Source of the DNA: CAYMYN01 sp964394665
Lineage (GTDB): Bacteria; Planctomycetota; UBA1135; GCA-002686595
NCBI GenBank assembly: GCA_964394665.1
Contig: CAYMYN010000004.1
Span: 1 to 64,000, forward strand
DNA length: 64,000 nucleotides
Direction: 5' to 3'
Shown here: positions 7,970 to 15,602 of the stretch, piece by piece
Layout of the letters: every line of letters begins with the position of its first letter
How positions within the stretch are numbered: position 1 is the first letter of the stretch
The notes under the pieces: model-generated
Database searches by the model: none
The model's input: the letters and a program-made list of their open reading frames with translations, nothing else
Told to the model about the DNA's origin: nothing
Position numbers and translations under genes: made by a program

Positions 7970-9769
7970 TCAGAACGGGAACATCAGCGGCGTCAGGATC
8001 ACCGCCGTGGTCCCCATCAGGACGTTCATGGGCAATCCGATGCGCAGGAAGTCCGTGAAACGATACCCGCCGGGGCCATAGACCATCAGGTTCGTCTGGT
8101 AGCCGATCGGCGTGGCGAAGCTGGCCGAGCCGGCCATCATCAAGGCGATCGCGAAGGGCAGGAACGAGACCCCCAGCTCGCCGGCCACGACCTGGGCCAG
8201 GGGGAACATCAGCGCCACGGCGGCGTTGTTCGTGATCACCTCGGTCAGGATCGAGGTGATGGCGTAGACCACGGCCAGGGCCAGCCAGGGGTGCTCGGCG
8301 GCGGGAGCCAGGAGGCCGTGGGCGATCCAGGCGGAGGTTCCGCTCGTCTCCATGGCCTTGCCCAGGGCCAGGGCGGCGCCGATGACCAGCAGGACCGACC
8401 AGTCGATGCTGCGCCGGGCCTCGGCGACTGTGCAGCAGCGCAGGAGCACCATCGCGGTCGCGGTCAAGAGGGCCGCGCTCACCAGCGGCAACCAGCCCGT
8501 GCCCATGGTCACGACCAGCCCGAGCAGCAGGGCCAGGGCGAGCGGCGCGCGATCGTGGCGGCGCGGGGTCGAGTCGACCAGCGCGCTGACGAGCAGGAAG
8601 TCGCGCGAGTTGCGCTGGCGCTCGTCGAAGTCGGGGTCGGCTTCCACCAGCAGGGTGTCGCCGGGTCGCAGCTCGATGTCCCCGATCTTGCCCCGTAGGC
8701 GCTCGCCGTTGCGCGCCACCGCGATCACCGCGCCGTCGTAGCGCGTGCGGAAGCGGCCCAGGCGGATCGAGCGCCCGACCATCGGGCAGGAGGGCGAGAC
8801 CACGGCCTCGAAGAGTCGTCGGCGGTAGCGCGGCGAGTCGAGCTTGAAGACCTGATCGGTGGCCGGCGCGAGCCCGCGCAGGTTGGAGAGGTCGCGGATC
8901 GACTCGACCACGCCCGCGAACAGCAGGCGATCGCCCGCCGCCAAGCCCTGGTCCGGGCCCACCGCGGAGAGGATCTCGCCCCCGCGCTCGATCTCCACCA
9001 GGTAGCAGCCCGGCAGGTTGCGCAGGCCGGCCTGCTCGATCGTGCGCCCGGCGAGCGGGCTGCCCGGCGGGACGAGCAGCTCGAGGGTGTACTCGCGGGG
9101 ATCGGCCAGGGCGCTCGTGGCGGAACCGCGGCTGGGGAGCAACCTCGGTCCGGCGAGGATCAGGAACAGGGCTCCGACCAGCGCGCAGGGCAGACCGACG
9201 CGGGTGATGTCGAACAACCCCATGGAGGGCAGGCTGGCCTCGGACTCCATGAGGCCAGCCACGACCAGGTTGGTGCTCGTGCCGATCAGCGTGCAGGAAC
9301 CCCCGAGGATGGCCGCGTAGGAGAGCGGGATCATCAGCTTGGAGGGCGCGATCCGCAGGCGCTTGGCCCAGTCCGAGACGGCCGGGATCAACATCGCCAC
9401 CACGGGCGTGTTGTTCAGGAAGGCGCTGGTGCCGATCACCGGGGTGACGATGCGCAGCAGGGCCCCCCGCAGGCTCCGCGGCCGACCGAGGAAGGCCTGG
9501 GCCAACCAGTCGACGGCGCCGGTCTCGCGCAGGCCGGCCACGACGACGAACAGCAGGGCGACGACCGCCAGGCCGGGGTTCGCGAACCCGGCCAGGGCGT
9601 CCTCGGGCCGGAGCACGCCTACGCGCCAGCCCTCCGCGGCCGGCAGGGGCGCCGCGAGCAGCACGGCCAGCGCACCGACGAGGATCGCGTCCGGCGGGAT
9701 GCGGGTCAGGGCCAGGGCCGTCAGGGTGCCGGCCAGCACGGCCAGGACCAGGGCGACGTCGGGGGTCAT
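7970..9769 (-). CDS. SLC13-family permease with two RCK-C (TrkA-C) domains
   Basis: The product has 599 residues and sits in the inner membrane. The N-terminal membrane half (about 1-200) contains SAFLNNTPVVAMLIPAV and a later TLIGTSTNLVV, the SNT-type substrate and sodium site of the DASS/SLC13 family. A cytosolic insert (about 215-400) holds two RCK-C type domains (GRTIEQAGLRN and GRSIRLGRFRTRYDG strands). The C-terminal membrane half repeats the pattern with EVITNNAAVALMFPLA. This architecture is that of sodium-coupled anion transporters, often annotated for dicarboxylate, sulfate or phosphate; the substrate cannot be fixed here. A TAGCAT hexamer lies 9 nt before the start ATG at 9769. The HD protein gene follows closely. 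Confidence 0.9.
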   Translation of the reverse strand: MTPDVALVLAVLAGTLTALALTRIPPDAILVGALAVLLAAPLPAAEGWRVGVLRPEDALAGFANPGLAVVALLFVVVAGLRETGAVDWLAQAFLGRPRSLRGALLRIVTPVIGTSAFLNNTPVVAMLIPAVSDWAKRLRIAPSKLMIPLSYAAILGGSCTLIGTSTNLVVAGLMESEASLPSMGLFDITRVGLPCALVGALFLILAGPRLLPSRGSATSALADPREYTLELLVPPGSPLAGRTIEQAGLRNLPGCYLVEIERGGEILSAVGPDQGLAAGDRLLFAGVVESIRDLSNLRGLAPATDQVFKLDSPRYRRRLFEAVVSPSCPMVGRSIRLGRFRTRYDGAVIAVARNGERLRGKIGDIELRPGDTLLVEADPDFDERQRNSRDFLLVSALVDSTPRRHDRAPLALALLLGLVVTMGTGWLPLVSAALLTATAMVLLRCCTVAEARRSIDWSVLLVIGAALALGKAMETSGTSAWIAHGLLAPAAEHPWLALAVVYAITSILTEVITNNAAVALMFPLAQVVAGELGVSFLPFAIALMMAGSASFATPIGYQTNLMVYGPGGYRFTDFLRIGLPMNVLMGTTAVILTPLMFPF

Positions 9770-9778
9770 GGGCGGGGG

Positions 9779-9784
9779 ATGCTA
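9779..9784 (-). promoter_or_regulatory. Candidate -10 hexamer TAGCAT, leaderless start of the SLC13 gene
   Basis: Read on the minus strand, TAGCAT lies 9 nt before the ATG at 9769. There is no Shine-Dalgarno sequence in the intervening CCCCCGCCC. Confidence 0.5.
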
Positions 9785-9826
9785 ACGGGTGATCCGGCGC
9801 GCCGCCCCTTGGGTGCGGCCACGGAA

Positions 9827-9872
9827 CGACGCTCCGCCCCCTCGGGCCGCGGACCGAGGGGGCGGAGCGTCG
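9827..9872 (-). terminator. 19-bp perfect hairpin after the actin-like gene
   Basis: CGACGCTCCGCCCCCTCGG (9827-9845) pairs perfectly with CCGAGGGGGCGGAGCGTCG (9854-9872) around an 8-nt loop. It lies 42 bp beyond the stop of the MamK-like gene and upstream of the SLC13 promoter, so it can insulate the two units. Confidence 0.7.
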
Positions 9873-9913
9873 GACGGATCCGCCGCGGGGCGGGCCCGCG
9901 TGGAGCCGGCGCC

Positions 9914-11017
9914 TCAGCGCAGCTGCTCCCAGTACTCGGCCGGCATGTCGTGGGCGATCTTCAAGGCGCCGTTGGCGCCGCCGTACATCGGCTCCTCGAC
10001 GCGCTGGCAGCGGCCGCTGCCGAGCAGGCGGTGCATCTCGCGCTCGATGGCGGTGTCGAGCCCCTTGATCTGGCTACCTCCACCGGCGAGCAGCACGCGG
10101 TTCTTCAGGCGGTCCTGGAACTCGGGATCGAAGCTCGAGACGAGCTGGCCGAGCCCCTCGACGATCGGCGTGACGATCGACTGGCAGGCCTGACGGACGC
10201 TCTGGGTCAGGTCGAACTTGGTCGGCTTGCCGTTGACGGGCAGCTCGACCACGGCCGGGATCATCTCGTCCGCGACGCTGCCGTACTTCTCCTTGATCGT
10301 GCGCACCATGTGGATGGTGAACTGCGCCTCGGGGAACTGGTCGCGCACGAGCTTGGCCAACGTCTCGTCGATGTGGTCACCGGCGAAGGTGTTGGTGATC
10401 TGGTCGGCGTCCTCCGGCATCGTGCCATGCATCCGGCACAGGTCGGTGGTGCCCGCGCCGATGTCGATCACGAGCACGTCGTCCAGCATGTCGAGGCCAT
10501 AGGCCACGGAGAACGGCTCGGAGCAGAGCATCACGGCGTCGACCGTCTCGCGGGCGGCCTCGATGATCGCCTCGCGGTTGTTGATCGAGGCCTGGGCCGG
10601 CGCGCCGATCACCGCGTACAGCAGCTCGTCCTTGCGGGGCTTGGCGCGGCGGATGATCTCGCGGATCAGGTCCTTGGCGGCGCGCAGGTGGCCCTCGTAG
10701 TCGTCGGCGTCCTCGCTGCACTTCAGCACGCCGTGCGCCAGCGGGCGGTAGAACTTGAGCGCCAGGCGGTTGGCCACGGCCTCGTCGCCGAAGAGCACGT
10801 CCTTCTTGAGCAGCTTGCGGCTGACGACGTCCTTGGGATAGCCGACGTAGGAAGCGACCGTCTCGCGCTGGCCGTTGCTGGCCGTCACGGACGTACGCGA
10901 GGTGCCCAGGTCGATGCCCAGGTACAGGACGCCCTTCTCGGTCTTGAGGTCGGGCGAGTTCTTGCTGGTGTTGCGCGCCTCGTTCTCGAAGGCGGTCTGC
11001 GTGCTGGTGTCGGTCAT
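9914..11017 (-). CDS. MamK-family actin-like protein
   Basis: The product has 367 residues with the full actin/Hsp70 ATPase fold: phosphate-1 loop LGIDLGTSRTSV (residues 33-44), catalytic-type Glu167 in CSEPFSVAYGLD, phosphate-2 loop IDIGAGTTD (184-192) and the adenosine loop LAGGGSQIKGL (310-320). From recall, the match is closer to MamK, the magnetosome filament actin, than to MreB or ParM. Shared blocks are GYPKDV, AVIGAPA, EPFxVxYGLDxL, DIGAGTTDxC and the end YWxQL. The start ATG at 11017 has GGGAGAG upstream at suitable spacing; an in-frame start at 11113 is less likely. It follows a coiled-coil gene by 92 bp on the same strand and is closed by a strong hairpin. No other magnetosome gene is present here, so the filament probably positions something else. 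Confidence 0.88.
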   Translation of the reverse strand: MTDTSTQTAFENEARNTSKNSPDLKTEKGVLYLGIDLGTSRTSVTASNGQRETVASYVGYPKDVVSRKLLKKDVLFGDEAVANRLALKFYRPLAHGVLKCSEDADDYEGHLRAAKDLIREIIRRAKPRKDELLYAVIGAPAQASINNREAIIEAARETVDAVMLCSEPFSVAYGLDMLDDVLVIDIGAGTTDLCRMHGTMPEDADQITNTFAGDHIDETLAKLVRDQFPEAQFTIHMVRTIKEKYGSVADEMIPAVVELPVNGKPTKFDLTQSVRQACQSIVTPIVEGLGQLVSSFDPEFQDRLKNRVLLAGGGSQIKGLDTAIEREMHRLLGSGRCQRVEEPMYGGANGALKIAHDMPAEYWEQLR

Positions 11018-11109
11018 GGTCAGTTGCTCTCCCGGAGCCGGGTTCCCGAGCGGGTGGGTGACTGGGATTGGTGATTCGATTCCATCCGGACGGAACCTCT
11101 CCGGCCGGC

Positions 11110-12138
11110 TCATCCTGCTGTAGCGGCCACGCGCTGCTTCTGCAGCACGAGGTTGGCCTGGAAGATCCCGGCCAGCATCTCCTTCTTGACTTCGGCGCTC
11201 GAGTCGTCCGCGCTCAAGCCCTGCACGGTGCGATAGATCGAGGCCACGCCGGCGTCGACGTTCTTCATGGCCGCGATCCGCTTGAGCTCCTCCTCGGTGA
11301 GCTCGAGCGATTGCGTCAGCTTGGCGATGCGCAGCTCGTAGCGGCGCAGCTCCTCGCTGTGCTCGGAGGTCTTCTCGTCCACGGCCCGCTGGCGTTCGCG
11401 CTGGAGGCTCTCCAGCACCATGCCGGTCAGGCGGCGCTGGAGCTGGCGCATCGGCGCCGGCGCGTTGGCGCCGCCCAGGGCCTGGTAGATGATCTCCGAG
11501 AGCTCCTGGTCCTGGACGAGGCCCTTGTCGAAGGTCTCGCGCACCAGGGTCTCGCGCGACTGGCGGAACTCGACGTGTTTCTTGCCGAGCTCCTCGAGCA
11601 AGGCCTCCAGTTCGCGCCGCGCGGCCTCGCGCTCGGCGACGATCTTGCGCTTGGAGGCTTCGACCTCCTTCAGGAAGTGCGCCTTGGGCAGGCCGCGCAC
11701 CTTCTTCGAGCGCGCCTTGAGCATCACCATCAGGGCGCCGCGCGTCGAGCGCGCGACCTCGCCCGCGATGTCGGTGCCGACGCTGGGCAGGTGCTTCGCC
11801 AAGGCTCGGCGCACGGCCTGCTCGACCGAGGCCGCCAGCGCTTCCCCGCCCACGAGGTTCATCCGGCGCGCCTGGTCGCCGAGCAGGTCGGGGTCGGCCG
11901 AGCCCGCCGGCCGGGCCGGTCCCTGGGTCGCGGGATCCCCCGCGGTCGTGTCGTCCGCGCCACCGCGGGCCGCGGCCGGTTGCGTCCCGCGCGCGGCCGG
12001 GTCCGACCCGTCCTCCGCCTCGGCGCGTCCCAACAGGGTCGGGCCGGGCTCAGGGCGCAGCGCGGAGGGTTCCTCCTCGACCGAGGCCCCCGCTCCACCC
12101 GGAGGGATGTCCTGCGTGCGTTTCCTGAACTGGAACAT
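11110..12138 (-). CDS. Long coiled-coil protein upstream of the MamK-like actin
   Basis: The product has 342 residues. Residues 1-95 are low-complexity, acidic and Pro/Ala/Gly-rich, so probably disordered. Residues about 100-335 are almost continuous helix with heptads, notably EASKRKIVAEREAARREL, ELEALLEELGKKHVEFRQ and the stretch from the RQLQRR region to LTEEELKRIAAMKN. There is no signal peptide or membrane segment, so it is cytoplasmic. I do not recognise a family. Being upstream of, and on the same strand as, the MamK-like actin gene suggests a filament adaptor or cargo linker, as other bacterial actins often pair with a small or coiled-coil partner; this is inference. No Shine-Dalgarno sequence precedes the ATG at 12138. 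Confidence 0.8.
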   Translation of the reverse strand: MFQFRKRTQDIPPGGAGASVEEEPSALRPEPGPTLLGRAEAEDGSDPAARGTQPAAARGGADDTTAGDPATQGPARPAGSADPDLLGDQARRMNLVGGEALAASVEQAVRRALAKHLPSVGTDIAGEVARSTRGALMVMLKARSKKVRGLPKAHFLKEVEASKRKIVAEREAARRELEALLEELGKKHVEFRQSRETLVRETFDKGLVQDQELSEIIYQALGGANAPAPMRQLQRRLTGMVLESLQRERQRAVDEKTSEHSEELRRYELRIAKLTQSLELTEEELKRIAAMKNVDAGVASIYRTVQGLSADDSSAEVKKEMLAGIFQANLVLQKQRVAATAG

Positions 12139-12338
12139 GGAGGGGGGAGGGCGGCGGGCGTCGGCGGCCCCACACGCGTCGAGGCCCTGGCGCGGCTGCG
12201 CTCGGGCTCACCGTGGGGGGTCGGAGCGCGCCTGCCGGGCGGCAGAGCGGTATCGGATCGCCCCAGGACGCGCCTGAAGAGAACCGCCACACCCTCCCGC
12301 CGGGGGGGAGGGCGCGTCGGGCGCGCGCTCCGGCGGGC

Positions 12339-12344
12339 TATCAT
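12339..12344 (+). promoter_or_regulatory. Candidate -10 hexamer TATCAT, leaderless start of the helicase gene
   Basis: TATCAT after GGGC lies 8 nt before the ATG at 12353, supporting that start. The intervening CCGCCGCG has no ribosome binding site. Confidence 0.5.
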
Positions 12345-12352
12345 CCGCCGCG

Positions 12353-14587
12353 ATGGTGAACTGGATGGACGTGCGTGGGCCGGGCGGGGACGGAGCGGCC
12401 CGAACGGAGGTCGAAGGGGCCGCCGCGGGGGCTCGGGCGGCCCTGCAGCGGGCGCTCGAGAGCCTCAACGAGCCCCAGGTGCGGGCGGTCCTGCACGGGT
12501 CCGGGCCGCTCCTGATCCTGGCCGGCCCGGGCTCCGGCAAGACGCGGGTCGTCACGACCCGTCTGGCGCACCTCGTGCTGGAACGCGGCGTGGCCCCCGA
12601 GGCGCTCCTCGCCATCACGTTCACCAACCGAGCGGCGCGCGAGATGCGCGAGCGGGTCGAAGGGCTCGTCGGACCCAGTCGCGCTTGGATAAGCACCTTC
12701 CATGCCGCTTGCGCGCGCATCCTGCGCAGCGAGATCGAGGTCCTCGGCGGCTACACGCGCGACTTCTCGATCTTCGACACCTCCGACCGCAACCAGTTGC
12801 TCAAGCGCTTGATCCGCGACGCGGGGTACGACGCGACGCGCTTCAAACCCTCGGCGGTGGGGTCCTGGATCAGCGCCTGGAAGAACGGACGGGCGGGTTT
12901 CGAGCTCGACGACGAGACCGGCGGCCTCGAGGAGGAGGTCGTGCGCAGCGTCCGGCGCGCCTACGAGGCGGCGCTGGCGGCCAGCAACGCCCTCGACTTC
13001 GACGACCTGCTGTTGAAGGTCCTGGAGCTCTTCGAGCGCCACCCCGGCGTGCGCGACGCCTACGCCTACCGCTTCCGGCACGTGATGGTGGACGAGTACC
13101 AGGACACCAACCGCGTCCAGTATCGCCTCGTCCGCCACCTGGCCTCGGCCCACGGCAACCTGGCCGTGGTCGGCGACCCCGACCAATCGATCTACACCTG
13201 GCGCGGGGCGGACCTGCGCAACATCCTCGACTTCGAGCAGGACTTCGGTCAGGCCGAGGTCGTGCGCCTGGAGCAGAACTACCGCTCGAGCGCCACCATC
13301 CTGCGCGCGGCGGATGCGGTGATCCGTCACAACGCGGCGCGCAAGGCCAAGGACCTGTGGACCGAGCGCGAGCCGGGGGAGCCGGTGTGCGTGCTCGAGT
13401 GCGACGACGAGGAGGACGAGGCCCAACGCATCGCCGACGCGATCCCGGCCCTGGTCGAGGGCGGCATCCCGCTGGGCGAGATCGCGGTCTTCTACCGCGC
13501 GAACTTCCTGCAGCGGGCTCTCGAGAGCCGGCTGCGGCTGGCCGGCGTGCCCTACCAGGTCGTCGGGGGCGTCGAGTTCTATCAGCGTCGGGAGATCAAG
13601 GATCTGGTCGCCTACCTGCGGCTGCTCGTCAATCCAGCCGACGAGGTCGCCTTCCGGCGCGTCGCCAACGTTCCCCGGCGGGGCGTGGGGGAGAAGAGCG
13701 TGGAGCAGATGCTCTCGTGGGCCGCGGACCGGCGCGTGTCCGTGCGCGACGCGCTGCGCTCGCCCGAGGCCCTGGCCGGCGTGCGCGGGCGTGGGCGCAA
13801 GGCGCTGGAAGAGTTCTCCGCGCAGCTCGACACGCTCGGCGAGCTGGCAGGCGCCCCGGCGGCCGTCGCGCTCTCGGCGGTGGTGGAGGCGATCGACTAC
13901 TCGACCTGGCTGGCCCAGCAGGACGACGACCAGACGGTCGATCGTGAGGCCAACGTGGACGAGTTGCTGGCCCACGCCGAGCAGTACGACCTCCAGCAGC
14001 CCCAGGGAGGCCTGCGCGGCTTCCTCGAGGACGTCGCGTTGGTCAGCGAGGTGGACGACCTCGAGCAGGGCGACGAACGCGTGACCCTGATGACCCTGCA
14101 CGCCGCCAAGGGTCTCGAGTTCCGGGCCGTGTTCATCGCCGGTTGCGAAGAGGAACTCCTGCCACACTTCCGCGCCCTCGCCGAGGGCGACTCCGAGCAG
14201 GGCCTCGAGGAGGAGCGGCGCCTGTTCTACGTCGGCATGACCCGCGCCCGCGAGCGCCTGTTCCTCAGCCACGCGGCGCACCGCATGCACTTCGGCCAGG
14301 GTTCGAGCCGCGTGCCTTCGCGCTTCCTGGAGGAGCTGCCGGAGGACGCCGTGCAAGGCTACGAGCAGCCCGGCGCCGAGCCGGACCTGGGGGCCTTCGA
14401 GGCCGCGCCCAAGAGCACCTACGCCGCGCTGCGCGTCGGCGACCGCGTGCGCCACGGCGAGTTCGGCAACGGGACGGTCGAGACGCTGCAGGGCTCGGGG
14501 ATCAACGCCCGCGCCAGCGTGCACTTCCCACGCCTGGGCACCAAGACGTTGCTGCTCGAGTACGCGCGCCTCGAGGTGCTGCGTTGA
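12353..14587 (+). CDS. pcrA: UvrD/PcrA-type superfamily 1A DNA helicase
   Basis: The product has 744 residues, normal for PcrA/UvrD. Motifs visible in order are the Q-motif LNEPQ (38-42), Walker A AGPGSGKT (57-64), motif Ia ITFTNRAAREM, motif II VDEYQDTN (about 246-253), motif III VGDPDQSIYTWRGA, motif IV EQNYRSS, motif V MTLHAAKGLEF and motif VI RRLFYVGMTRARERL. A C-terminal Tudor-like segment (RVGDRVRHGEFGNGTV) as found in PcrA follows; it contacts RNA polymerase in known homologues. The enzyme unwinds DNA in 3'-5' direction during nucleotide excision repair and replication-fork clearance. The start is supported by the TANNNT hexamer upstream. Its stop overlaps the next gene's TTG start. 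Confidence 0.95.
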   Translation: MVNWMDVRGPGGDGAARTEVEGAAAGARAALQRALESLNEPQVRAVLHGSGPLLILAGPGSGKTRVVTTRLAHLVLERGVAPEALLAITFTNRAAREMRERVEGLVGPSRAWISTFHAACARILRSEIEVLGGYTRDFSIFDTSDRNQLLKRLIRDAGYDATRFKPSAVGSWISAWKNGRAGFELDDETGGLEEEVVRSVRRAYEAALAASNALDFDDLLLKVLELFERHPGVRDAYAYRFRHVMVDEYQDTNRVQYRLVRHLASAHGNLAVVGDPDQSIYTWRGADLRNILDFEQDFGQAEVVRLEQNYRSSATILRAADAVIRHNAARKAKDLWTEREPGEPVCVLECDDEEDEAQRIADAIPALVEGGIPLGEIAVFYRANFLQRALESRLRLAGVPYQVVGGVEFYQRREIKDLVAYLRLLVNPADEVAFRRVANVPRRGVGEKSVEQMLSWAADRRVSVRDALRSPEALAGVRGRGRKALEEFSAQLDTLGELAGAPAAVALSAVVEAIDYSTWLAQQDDDQTVDREANVDELLAHAEQYDLQQPQGGLRGFLEDVALVSEVDDLEQGDERVTLMTLHAAKGLEFRAVFIAGCEEELLPHFRALAEGDSEQGLEEERRLFYVGMTRARERLFLSHAAHRMHFGQGSSRVPSRFLEELPEDAVQGYEQPGAEPDLGAFEAAPKSTYAALRVGDRVRHGEFGNGTVETLQGSGINARASVHFPRLGTKTLLLEYARLEVLR

Positions 14588-15495
14588 GCGCGGCACCGCA
14601 GGACCTACGCCGACGGCTCGCGGACCTGGTGGAGGAGGCGCGCGTCGCCGATCGTCTGGACGAGCTGTGCGCGGCGTTCGACGAGCTCACGCGCATTCCG
14701 GCGGCGGCCCAGGAGGACGGTGCCGGGGAACTCCCGGGTCGCTTCGGGCTGGTGGGGGAGAGTCCTCCCATGCAAGCGCTGTACGCGCTCCTCGAGCGCG
14801 TCGCGCCGACGCACGTCCCGGTGCTCGTGCAGGGCGAGACGGGCAGCGGCAAGGAGCTCGTCGCACGCGCGCTGCACGAGCACTCGCGGCGCCGCAGGAA
14901 GCCCTTCTTCGCCGTCAACTGCGCTGCGGTGCCCGCGCAGCTCCTCGAGAGCGAGCTGTTCGGACACACCCGCGGCTCCTTCACGGGGGCCAGCGCCGAT
15001 CGAGTGGGGCACTTCGAGGCGGCCGACGGCGGCACCGTCTTCCTGGACGAGATCGGCGACATGCCCCTCGAGATGCAGTCGAAGCTCCTGCGAGTGCTGC
15101 AGGAAGGCGAGGTGCGGCCGGTGGGCTCGAACAAGGTCCGACACGTCGACGTGCGCGTCGTGGCCGCGACGCACCGCGACCTGCCGCGCATGTGCAAGGA
15201 ACGCACCTTCCGCGAGGACCTCTACTTCCGGCTCAACGTCGTCACCCTGCACCTGCCACCGCTGCGGGAGCGCCCCGGCGACGTCCCGCACCTCGTGCGC
15301 CACTTCCTGCGGCGCATCGCGGCCGAGGTGGGGCGGCCCCTCGAGCTCGCTCCCGAGGCCCTCGCGGCCCTGGTCGCTTGGAGCTGGCCGGGAAACGTGC
15401 GCGAACTCGAGAACGAGCTGCGCCGGGCCGCGGTCCTGGCCCGTGGTCGGATCGAGCGCGCCGACCTGTCCCCCCGCCTGCTGGGCGGGGTATGA
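14584..15495 (+). CDS. Sigma-54-dependent AAA+ activator domain protein without DNA-binding domain
   Basis: The product has 303 residues. After a 50-residue helical N-terminus comes the sigma-54 activator AAA+ core: Walker A GETGSGKE (84-91), the L1 loop as GSFTGA (131-136; the canonical form is GAFTGA), Walker B VFLDEIGD (Asp155-Glu156), the sensor region AATHRDL, arginine-finger region FREDLYFRLNV, LPPLRERPGD and the lid WPGNVRELEN. The protein ends shortly after the lid, so it lacks both a receiver domain and the usual Fis-type helix-turn-helix. Members without the DNA-binding domain exist and activate from solution. Start TTG at 14584 overlaps the helicase stop; no better start keeps the domain intact. 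The N-terminal 50 residues may carry its signal input. Confidence 0.85.
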   Translation: MSAAPQDLRRRLADLVEEARVADRLDELCAAFDELTRIPAAAQEDGAGELPGRFGLVGESPPMQALYALLERVAPTHVPVLVQGETGSGKELVARALHEHSRRRRKPFFAVNCAAVPAQLLESELFGHTRGSFTGASADRVGHFEAADGGTVFLDEIGDMPLEMQSKLLRVLQEGEVRPVGSNKVRHVDVRVVAATHRDLPRMCKERTFREDLYFRLNVVTLHLPPLRERPGDVPHLVRHFLRRIAAEVGRPLELAPEALAALVAWSWPGNVRELENELRRAAVLARGRIERADLSPRLLGGV

Positions 15496-15531
15496 GCGGC
15501 CTCCGGGGTGCCGCGCCACGGGTCCTTCCCG

Positions 15532-15537
15532 TATCCT
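15532..15537 (+). promoter_or_regulatory. Possible -10 hexamer TATCCT before the CAP lipoprotein gene
   Basis: TATCCT lies 65 nt before the ATG at 15603, so the transcript would have a short leader. Support is weaker than for the hexamers next to start codons. Confidence 0.25.
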
Positions 15538-15602
15538 CTCCCCCGCGCGGCGGACCGCCCGCCCCTGGCCGCGGTTCCCCTCGCCGGCCGACCCAAGAGC
15601 GC

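Noticed and set aside
9914..12138. The MamK-like gene as part of a magnetosome island
   Set aside because: No other magnetosome gene is present in the window, so magnetosome formation cannot be inferred from this pair alone.
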